Source of the DNA: Pedobacter jejuensis
Lineage (GTDB): Bacteria > Bacteroidota > Bacteroidia > Sphingobacteriales > Sphingobacteriaceae
Assembly (NCBI RefSeq): GCF_003725795.1
Contig: NZ_RBEE01000002.1
Span: 186,001 to 250,000, forward strand
DNA length: 64,000 nucleotides
Direction: 5' to 3'
How positions within the stretch are numbered: position 1 is the stretch's first letter; the number at the start of each line of letters is the position of its first letter. The translations under genes and the position numbers were made by a program. Under the pieces are notes generated by a model. The model made no database searches. It was not told where the DNA came from and was given only the letters and a program-made list of their open reading frames with translations. This document shows positions 35,817-42,995 of this stretch, piece by piece.

Positions 35817-36419
35817 ATGATAAGTGAAATTGCCAACCGCATATTTAATCAAGTAATTGCAGATTACCATAAGTTTGATGATATAGACTATCCTGTTAAA
35901 AACCCATACGATGCGGAAACGCTTGAGCATCTTTTTTACGTTAAAAACTGGATTGATACTGCACAGTGGCATATGGAAGACGTTGTTCGCAATCCGCAAA
36001 TTGATGCTGCTGAAGGATTAAGTTGGAAAAGGCGTATTGACGCTCAAAACCAGGTTCGTACGGATATGGTAGAGTTTATTGATGGCTATTTCTTAAACCT
36101 TTACAAAAACATAAAGGCATTGCCAGATGCTAAAATTAATACTGAAAGTCCGGCTTGGGCGCTCGACAGACTATCTATTTTAGCCTTGAAAATTTACCAC
36201 ATGAAAGAAGAGGCTGAACGTGAAACGGCAACTGCCGAACACCGTGAGCAGTGCCAGGCTAAATTGAATGTATTGTTAGCGCAACGTGATGATTTATCTC
36301 AGAGTATTGATGAGTTAATCGCTGATATCGAAGCTGGTAAGAAATACATGAAAGTGTATAAACAAATGAAAATGTATAACGACCCGAGTTTAAACCCGGT
36401 GTTATATAACAAAGCGTAA
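35817..36419 (+). CDS. DUF4254 domain protein
   Basis: The 200-residue, mostly helical protein shows the DUF4254 layout, with YHKFDDIDYPVKNPY, WHMEDVVRNP and DRLSILALKIYHM. Its function is unknown. It is regularly found next to GT9 glycosyltransferases, as here (26 bp before the next gene), which suggests a part in lipopolysaccharide or cell-surface glycan work. The ATG at 35817 is preferred; the GTG at 35790 lies in the dispersed repeat and would add nine repeat-encoded residues. Confidence 0.85.
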   Translation: MISEIANRIFNQVIADYHKFDDIDYPVKNPYDAETLEHLFYVKNWIDTAQWHMEDVVRNPQIDAAEGLSWKRRIDAQNQVRTDMVEFIDGYFLNLYKNIKALPDAKINTESPAWALDRLSILALKIYHMKEEAERETATAEHREQCQAKLNVLLAQRDDLSQSIDELIADIEAGKKYMKVYKQMKMYNDPSLNPVLYNKA

Positions 36420-36445
36420 AAGCAACAAGACCAAAGCTTAAAACC

Positions 36446-37474
36446 ATGTCAAAAGAAAAAATCATCGTTTTACGTTTTTCGGCTATGGGCGATGTGGCAA
36501 TGGTTGCCTCTGTATTAAAAGAATTTTCTGAACAAAACCCATCCGTAGAGATGGTTATGGTTAGTCGTGAGGCGTTTAACCCGTTTTTCGATGGTATTCC
36601 GAACTTGAATTTTCATGCAATTGAACCCAAAACCATCCATAAAGGAATTGGAGGGTTATATCAACTTTTTAAGGAGATAAAAAAATACAAACCTACTGCA
36701 ATTGCAGATTTACACGATAATTTAAGGAGTCGGGTAATTTCGACTTTCTTCCGATTATCGGGAATTAAAATTAGACGTATTGATAAAGGCAGAGTTGAGA
36801 AAAAAGCTTTAACCCGCTCGAAAAATAAAATTTTTAAACCTTTAAAGCCAACCGTAGAACGCTATGCTGATGTTTTTCGAGCGCTTGGCTTTGATATTAA
36901 TTTGTCTCACCAATTAGTTTCTAAACCAAAAGAAATACCTTCGAGCGCTAAAGATTTATTTCGTGATGATACCAAAAAGAAAGTAGGCATCTCCCCTTTC
37001 GCACAACATATTTTTAAGGTTTATCCATTGGATAAAATGCAACAGGTGATTGCCGAACTTTCTAAATCTGGTTATGAACTTTTTATTTTTGGTGGAGGAA
37101 AAACGGAACAGCAAACTGCAGAAAATTGGGCTAATCAATATCAAAACACTTATAATTTAATTGGCAATTTTAACCTATCAGAAGAACTGGCGATAATTTC
37201 AAACCTAGATTTAATGCTCAGTATGGATTCTTCGGGTATGCACATTGCATCGTTGGTTGGTATCCCTGTGGTTTCTGTTTGGGGACCAACACATCCTTAC
37301 GCTGGCTTTTTAGGGTATGGGCAGTTGGAAAGTGATTGCATTCAAATTGATAATCCGGTTAGACCAAATTCAATTTATGGAAACAAAGCCTGCATTTGTA
37401 GTGTTGAAAGTTGTATGGATTTGATTAATCCTGAAACGATTGTAAATAAAATTAAAGCAAAACTAAATGGCTAA
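36446..37474 (+). CDS. Glycosyltransferase family 9, heptosyltransferase-like
   Basis: The 342-residue protein has the GT9 GT-B fold: an N-terminal LRFSAMGDVAMVASVL and, in the second domain, GVSPFAQHIFKVYP-like and SMDSSGMHIASLVGIPVVSVWGPTHP, which is the nucleotide-sugar motif. GT9 enzymes add heptose to lipid A core or similar sugars. The region ends with a Cys-rich stretch (KACICSVESCMD), as in other lipopolysaccharide GT9s. It sits between DUF4254 and SixA and overlaps SixA by 8 bp. Acceptor and donor are not known. Confidence 0.88.
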   Translation: MSKEKIIVLRFSAMGDVAMVASVLKEFSEQNPSVEMVMVSREAFNPFFDGIPNLNFHAIEPKTIHKGIGGLYQLFKEIKKYKPTAIADLHDNLRSRVISTFFRLSGIKIRRIDKGRVEKKALTRSKNKIFKPLKPTVERYADVFRALGFDINLSHQLVSKPKEIPSSAKDLFRDDTKKKVGISPFAQHIFKVYPLDKMQQVIAELSKSGYELFIFGGGKTEQQTAENWANQYQNTYNLIGNFNLSEELAIISNLDLMLSMDSSGMHIASLVGIPVVSVWGPTHPYAGFLGYGQLESDCIQIDNPVRPNSIYGNKACICSVESCMDLINPETIVNKIKAKLNG

Positions 37475-37964
37475 GCAATTACTTTTGGTTCGACACGGAA
37501 AATCGGATTGGGGAAATATAGATTTAAAAGATTTTGATAGACCGCTAAACAAACGCGGCAAAGAAAATGCCCCAGAAATGGCAGAGCGCTTGTTAACAAA
37601 AGGTTTCAAATTCGATTTGATGGTGAGCAGTCCGGCGAAGCGGGCAAAATCTACAGCGAAGTTTTTCGCGGAGGCATTTAAAATCGATGAAATCCATTAC
37701 GAAGAATCTATCTATGAGGCCAATTCTTCTACCCTTTTGAAAGTTGTAAATGGTTTAGATGATGCAGCCGATACAGTAATAATGTTTGGACATAATCCTG
37801 GCTTTACTGATTTAGCTAATGATTTGAGCGATGCTGATATTTATAATATTCCTACTGCTGGGATGGTATTGATTTCATTTCCATTTGATTCATGGGAAAT
37901 GGTGAGCAAAGGAACTGGTGAATTGGTATTTTTTGATTACCCGAAGAATAGCGATGAAATTTAG
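37467..37964 (+). CDS. SixA-type histidine phosphatase
   Basis: The 165-residue protein is a small histidine phosphatase, with the catalytic R9-H10-G11 motif (LLLVRHGKSDW), a second Arg in SSPAKRAKST and a His in MFGHNPGFTD. SixA removes phosphate from Hpt-domain histidines in two-component relays in Escherichia coli. An Hpt protein is encoded 6 kb to the left, which may be relevant. It overlaps GT9 by 8 bp, so the two are translationally coupled. Confidence 0.9.
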   Translation: MAKQLLLVRHGKSDWGNIDLKDFDRPLNKRGKENAPEMAERLLTKGFKFDLMVSSPAKRAKSTAKFFAEAFKIDEIHYEESIYEANSSTLLKVVNGLDDAADTVIMFGHNPGFTDLANDLSDADIYNIPTAGMVLISFPFDSWEMVSKGTGELVFFDYPKNSDEI

Positions 37965-38720
37965 ATTTTTTACCACGGAAACGCAGAATTTAAGGAAGGG
38001 TTTTTAACGCAAAAGGTTTACTAAAAATCATACTATTTAGTTTGCCACGGAAACACAGAATTCACAGAAAACTATGTTTCCCTGAGCCTTCTCATACCTT
38101 AAACGTAGGAAATGACGATGGGTATAATATAATACTGCTTACAAAAAAAGCATTCTTATAAAATTGCCACGGAAACACAGAATTCGCGGAAAACTTGTTT
38201 GCCTAAACCTCCCATACCTTAAACTTAGGGAATGACGATGAGCATAATATGGCGCAGGTTACAGAACTTGCATTAAAAGCATCTCACCTTTGTTAAATAA
38301 ACCCGATTGCAATGAAAAGCCCCAATTTTTCATTGGGCTTGTAATGAAAAGCGGGACTGAAAAACCAAAAGAATTACTGAACTTTCATTTCCTAAAAATC
38401 ATACTATTTAGTTTGCCACGGAAACACAGAATTCACAGAAAACTGTGTTTACCTAAACCTTCCTATACCTTAAAACTTAAGGAATGACGATGAGTATAAT
38501 ATGGCGCAGGTTACAGAACTCGCATTAAAAGCATCTCACCTTTGTTAAATAAACCCGATTGCAATGGAAAGCCCCAATTTTTCATTGGGCTTGTAATGCA
38601 AAGCGGGACTGAAAAATCAAAAGAATTACTGAACTTTCATTTCCTAAAAATCATTCTTATAAAACTGCCAAGGAAACACAGAATTCACCAAGACTTTTTA
38701 ATATACAGATCAAAATAATT
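37965..38720. repeat. Repeat-rich gap, CCACGGAAACACAGAATTC family
   Basis: The 938-bp gap between SixA and DUF4290 holds no credible gene. The motif CCACGGAAACACAGAATTC lies near 38045, 38167 and 38416. A unit of about 240 bp (38167-38400) is duplicated at 38416-38655 and includes GATGAGcATAATATGGCGCAG and a hairpin CCCAAT/ATTGGG. Another 50-bp block (CATACTATTTAG plus the motif) occurs at about 38028 and 38400. A short open frame here falls wholly within the repeats. 38720-38900 is AT-rich with no clear signal. Confidence 0.8.
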
Positions 38721-38902
38721 CCTCAGAACACGTTTCCAAAAAAATCGCAAATCGTAATGCTAAAATCGTAAATTTAACTATCTTTGAAACTATAAATAAC
38801 GAAAGTCCGGCAATAGACATTTCGGTGAATTCATAACCTCATCTCTTTTGGTTATTTCATAATTCGTATCGCCGGAAGATTTATCCATTAAATTATCTGT
38901 AC

Positions 38903-39589
38903 ATGAATTTTGATTATAATACTACGCGTAGCCATTTGATTTTATCGGAATATGGCCGAAACGTTCAAAATATGGTGAAGTATATTTGCGAATTGCCAAC
39001 CATTGAAGAGCGAAATAAATATGCCCAGGCGGTGATTGACCTAATGGGATTTTTGCAACCACATTTACGTGATGTTGCCGATTTTAAGCATAAACTTTGG
39101 GACCATTTACACATTATTTCTGGCTATCAGATTGATGTTGAAAGTCCGTACCCAAAACCTTTGCCCGAAAATGCTTTTAAAAAACCAGAGCCTTTACCTT
39201 ATCCTCAGCAAAGAATTACCTACAAACATTACGGTAAAACGGTAGAAAATTTGATTGAAAAAGCAATGGGTGAGCAAAACCCGGAAATTAAAAAATCGAT
39301 GGTTCAGGGGATTGCGAATTTTATGAAAATGGCTTATGTTACCTGGAATAAGGATAACGTTAGCGATGATACTATTATTAAAGATTTGAAGTATTTATCG
39401 GGTGGATTGCTATCACTTGATGAAGGTGTGAACTTAGCAAAAGTTGAGTTTAGAGCACAAAATCCTCGTCAGAACAACAATAACAACAACCGCGGAAGAA
39501 CGAATAACAACAACAATAACGGCAAAAACCGTCAAAATAATAACAACAATAACCGCAGACCAAATAATAACAATAAACCTAAATATTAA
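38903..39589 (+). CDS. DUF4290 family protein with Asn-rich tail
   Basis: The 228-residue protein carries a helical DUF4290 domain (about 1-180), with phrases such as EYGRNVQNMVKYI and LWDHLHIISGYQID. The last 40 residues are a low-complexity Asn/Arg tail (runs of N broken by R and G). The function is not known. Sequence context (upstream of murA on the same strand) is typical for this phylum. No signal peptide is seen. The tail is encoded by AAC/AAT repeats and may vary in length between strains. Confidence 0.85.
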   Translation: MNFDYNTTRSHLILSEYGRNVQNMVKYICELPTIEERNKYAQAVIDLMGFLQPHLRDVADFKHKLWDHLHIISGYQIDVESPYPKPLPENAFKKPEPLPYPQQRITYKHYGKTVENLIEKAMGEQNPEIKKSMVQGIANFMKMAYVTWNKDNVSDDTIIKDLKYLSGGLLSLDEGVNLAKVEFRAQNPRQNNNNNNRGRTNNNNNNGKNRQNNNNNNRRPNNNNKPKY

Positions 39590-39759
39590 GGTTGAAGGTA
39601 TAGGATTTAAGGCGAAAGGTATAAGGTTAAAAGTTAATGATGGAAAGTAAAAAACGAAAGGTAATAAACAATAGAGCCTTAGTTATACTTCCATCCAATC
39701 TTGATACTTGATACTAAAAACTTGATTCCAAATACTTGATACTAAAAACTATTAAAAAT
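39590..39759. repeat. Purine-rich and TTGATAC direct repeats before murA
   Basis: The gap contains iterated AAGGTATAAGGTTAAA-like units (39597-39640) and three copies of a CTTGATACTAAAAAC-like unit (39700-39750). Related AAGGCTTAAGGTTGAAG sequence follows murA at about 41090. They show no coding potential. A promoter could not be picked out. Confidence 0.6.
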
Positions 39760-41085
39760 ATGAACGCATTTGAAATAACAGGCGGAATTAAATTAAAGGG
39801 CGAAATTACACCTCAGGGCGCCAAAAATGAGGCTTTGCAAATTTTATCGGCGGTATTGCTTACCAAAGAAAAAATAACCATTAGCAATATTCCTGATATT
39901 AAGGATGTAAATAAGCTGATTGAATTATTGGGCGATCTAGGTGTGATTGTAGAGCGTATCAACAAAGACACTTATACTTTCGAGGCAAAAAATATCAATT
40001 TAAACTTCTTCGAATCTGATACATTTAAGGCCAAAGGTGGTGGCTTACGTGGTTCGATTATGATAGTTGGTCCGCTTTTGGCCCGCTTTGGTAAAGCTGC
40101 GATTCCGAAACCAGGTGGTGATAAAATTGGCAGAAGAAGATTAGATACGCACTTTATTGGTTTCGAAAAACTAGGTGCGAAGTTCGTTTACGATAGCAAA
40201 AAAGCTTTCTTTAATGTTGATGCAACAGATTTAAAAGGTGCATATATTTTATTGGATGAGGCATCTGTTACCGGTACAGCAAATATTGTAATGGCTGCTG
40301 TTTTAGCTAAAGGAACCACTACTATTTACAATGCAGCCTGCGAACCATATTTGCAACAGCTTTGTAAGATGTTAAACCGCATGGGTGCTAAGATTTCTGG
40401 CATTGGTTCTAATTTATTAACCATTGAAGGTGTAAAAGTTTTAGGTGGTACAGAACACAGAATGCTGCCTGATATGATTGAAATTGGCTCTTTCATCGGT
40501 TTGGCAGCCATGACGGAATCAGAAATTACAATTAAAAATGTTTGCTATGATGAGCTTGGTGTAATACCAGAAGTTTTTAAAAAACTGGGTATTAAATTAG
40601 AGCGCAGAGGCGACGATATTTATGTCCCATCGCAAAAGCATTATGAAATTGATACTTTTATTGATGGTTCGATTTTAACAATTGCCGATTCACCATGGCC
40701 AGGTTTTACGCCAGATTTGTTGAGTATTGTATTGGTTGTGGCTACACAAGCGAAAGGAAACGTACTAATTCACCAGAAAATGTTCGAAAGTCGTTTATTC
40801 TTTGTGGATAAACTGATAGATATGGGCGCTCAAATTATTCTTTGCGACCCGCATCGTGCAACGGTTAATGGTATTGATAAAAAATATAAACTACGAGGCA
40901 TCAGCATGACATCTCCTGATATCAGAGCTGGAGTTTCATTGCTTATTGCTGCTTTATCTGCAGAAGGAAAATCGACCATTTACAATATCGAACAAATTGA
41001 GCGAGGTTACCAAGATATTGATACGCGTTTGCGTGCTTTAGGTGCACAAATTAAGCGTGTAAATGCTGATGCGCCAAGCCATTAG
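39760..41085 (+). CDS. murA: UDP-N-acetylglucosamine 1-carboxyvinyltransferase MurA
   Basis: The 441-residue enzyme starts peptidoglycan synthesis by adding enolpyruvate to UDP-GlcNAc. The ATG at 39760 gives the standard MNAFEITGG start. Conserved residues are K22 in GAKNEAL, R97 in LRGSIM and the loop PGGDKIGRRRLDTH (118-130). In the loop the usual catalytic Cys, which fosfomycin alkylates, is D121. Enzymes with Asp here still work but are expected to resist fosfomycin. A strong terminator follows at 41159-41193. Confidence 0.95.
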   Translation: MNAFEITGGIKLKGEITPQGAKNEALQILSAVLLTKEKITISNIPDIKDVNKLIELLGDLGVIVERINKDTYTFEAKNINLNFFESDTFKAKGGGLRGSIMIVGPLLARFGKAAIPKPGGDKIGRRRLDTHFIGFEKLGAKFVYDSKKAFFNVDATDLKGAYILLDEASVTGTANIVMAAVLAKGTTTIYNAACEPYLQQLCKMLNRMGAKISGIGSNLLTIEGVKVLGGTEHRMLPDMIEIGSFIGLAAMTESEITIKNVCYDELGVIPEVFKKLGIKLERRGDDIYVPSQKHYEIDTFIDGSILTIADSPWPGFTPDLLSIVLVVATQAKGNVLIHQKMFESRLFFVDKLIDMGAQIILCDPHRATVNGIDKKYKLRGISMTSPDIRAGVSLLIAALSAEGKSTIYNIEQIERGYQDIDTRLRALGAQIKRVNADAPSH

Positions 41086-41158
41086 AAAGGCAGAGGGTTG
41101 AAAGGCTTAAGGTTGAAGCCGAAAGAGTTAAGTCTCAAGAATACAACAAAATAAGAAA

Positions 41159-41193
41159 AACGCCCGAGTGAACATTTGCTCGGGCGTTTTTTT
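41159..41193 (+). terminator. Intrinsic terminator of murA
   Basis: AACGCCCGAG (41159-41168) pairs perfectly with CTCGGGCGTT (41179-41188) around a 10-nt loop, and T7 follows (41187-41193). Confidence 0.93.
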
Positions 41194-41277
41194 ATTGTTC
41201 AATAATCCAGAGAAGGCTAATTATTTATATCCTCTTATTTTAGGAAAATTAATAATCGAACTCAGCTTTGTACACTG

Positions 41278-41301
41278 ATGGTCTGTGAGGACACAGACCA
41301 T
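41278..41301. repeat. Small perfect hairpin downstream of the PUL
   Basis: ATGGTCTGTG (41278-41287) pairs with CACAGACCAT (41292-41301) around AGGA. There is no T-run. It sits 37 bp after the last PUL gene and may stabilise the 3' end of that mRNA or be a dispersed repeat. Confidence 0.55.
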
Positions 41302-41337
41302 GGAAATATAAGACAGTCTCCTGGAAAAATTCTAGAA

Positions 41338-42987
41338 TTAAACTATTTGAAAAACAGTTGCATAAGCTCCACGTAAACGTTCTGGAACTTCGATAACCAA
41401 TCCCGTTTCATTATGCGTAAAATTTAAAGGATTACTATCGCCAGGAAGGGTTACTTTTTTAACCTTATTAGAATATTTACTTGTAGAGAAGGTTTTAATC
41501 AACACTTTATCTGATGTAATCGCTCCAAGTATGGTAGCAAAAATTATTTTATCCTTTTGTCCAAAGCGAATATCTGCCGATGAAAATGGCTTCGATTTTC
41601 CTTCATTGAAACCTTGAGCTTTTAGTGGTTGAACATTATCTAAGGCAGGACCTTCACCTAGTATTTTCCATGGTCGTGTTCCAAAAACACTAGATTTATT
41701 TACCGCCATCCATTTAGAAATTTCCGCTAAAATCTCTGTTTCTTGGCTATCGAGCGACCCATCTCCTCTTAAAGGAACGCTCAAAAGAAGATTTCCATTT
41801 TTACTTACTACATCTACCAATGTTTGAATAACGGTTTTGGCACTTTTATACCCTTTCCTATCATAAATTCTTCGGTCGTAATGCCAATCACCAATACAGG
41901 TATCTGTTTGCCATGGAATCGGTTCAATTTCATAACTTTGCCCTCTTTCTATATCCCAAACCATGCATTTTCTTTGCTGTTCATCTAATATCTTACCAAA
42001 AAGAACTGCATCGAGTTTTCCATTTTTCTTAATGCTCTTGTTGTATAAATGTGCTGCTATTTTAAGTCCGGCATCACTTATTGGCCATAAAGGTAAAACG
42101 GTATCATCAAAGTAAACCAAATCAGGCTCATACTTATCAATTAACGAAATTGTTCGGTTGTAAAATTTATCGCAATATGCTTTTGTTGGAACACTAACAC
42201 CTTTTTGCCATTCCCAAATTTTAATATTTGAATAAGCTGTATTTTCGTTTGTACTTAAGGCATGTCGCTGGGCGTATAGTTCTTGGGGGTCCATCCCATC
42301 CCACCATTTTCCAGCACCATCTGCTTTAGTAATATTTCCATCATAAGGAACTCCTGCAAAAGAACCATTTTTATCAGCGAATTGAGCAGATTCGTACCAG
42401 GTCCACGCGTGAGAAGCATGAACGCTTACACCAAACTTTAAACCGTGATTTTTTGCTGCTTTTGCCCAACCTCCAATTAAATCTTTCTTCGGACCAAACT
42501 TAGTTGAATTCCATGGTTGATATTTATTTGGGTATAAATCGAAATTATCATGGTGATTTGCAAGAGCGAAAAAGTATTCTGCTCCGGCATTTTTGTACAT
42601 TTCTAATAAAGCTTCCGGTTCCCATTTATCGGCCTTCCACTCATTTATAACATCTTTAAAACCAAATTTTGATGGGTGACCATAATTTTGCACATGATAT
42701 TTATAAGTATCGGTACCTTCAAGATACATTTTCCGGGCATACCAATCACCATGTTCAGGTTGGCACTGAGGACCCCAATGTGCCCAAATACCAAATTTAG
42801 CATCTCGATACCAATCTGGTACCTGATAATTACTTAAAGAATCCCAGGTTGGCTTGAAAGGACCTTTTTGCATCAATTCTCCTGCAACTTCCAATGGATT
42901 TAGGAAATCATTCGCTTTAAGAAATCCTGGCAAATACATAGCTGGAATTGCACCAACCGCAGCCTTTAATAAAGTCCTCCTTTTCAT
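41338..42987 (-). CDS. GH29 alpha-L-fucosidase family protein
   Basis: The 549-residue protein begins with a twin-arginine-like signal (MKRRTLLKAAVGAIPAM), so it may be exported folded. The GH29 barrel shows FGIWAHWGP (65-73), NHHDNFD (144-150) and the likely nucleophile D294 in VYFDD. The usual WFDG or WWD motif is replaced by YFDDTVLP, so it belongs to a less common subgroup, and its substrate could be fucose or another 6-deoxy-hexose. It is the last gene in the PUL transcript, 8 bp after GH78. Confidence 0.87.
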   Translation of the reverse strand: MKRRTLLKAAVGAIPAMYLPGFLKANDFLNPLEVAGELMQKGPFKPTWDSLSNYQVPDWYRDAKFGIWAHWGPQCQPEHGDWYARKMYLEGTDTYKYHVQNYGHPSKFGFKDVINEWKADKWEPEALLEMYKNAGAEYFFALANHHDNFDLYPNKYQPWNSTKFGPKKDLIGGWAKAAKNHGLKFGVSVHASHAWTWYESAQFADKNGSFAGVPYDGNITKADGAGKWWDGMDPQELYAQRHALSTNENTAYSNIKIWEWQKGVSVPTKAYCDKFYNRTISLIDKYEPDLVYFDDTVLPLWPISDAGLKIAAHLYNKSIKKNGKLDAVLFGKILDEQQRKCMVWDIERGQSYEIEPIPWQTDTCIGDWHYDRRIYDRKGYKSAKTVIQTLVDVVSKNGNLLLSVPLRGDGSLDSQETEILAEISKWMAVNKSSVFGTRPWKILGEGPALDNVQPLKAQGFNEGKSKPFSSADIRFGQKDKIIFATILGAITSDKVLIKTFSTSKYSNKVKKVTLPGDSNPLNFTHNETGLVIEVPERLRGAYATVFQIV

Positions 42988-42995
42988 TCTATCTA

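Noticed and set aside
38290..38487. Short open frame in the repeat region as a gene
   Set aside because: It lies fully inside the duplicated non-coding unit and crosses its hairpin, with no ribosome-binding site or homologue pattern.
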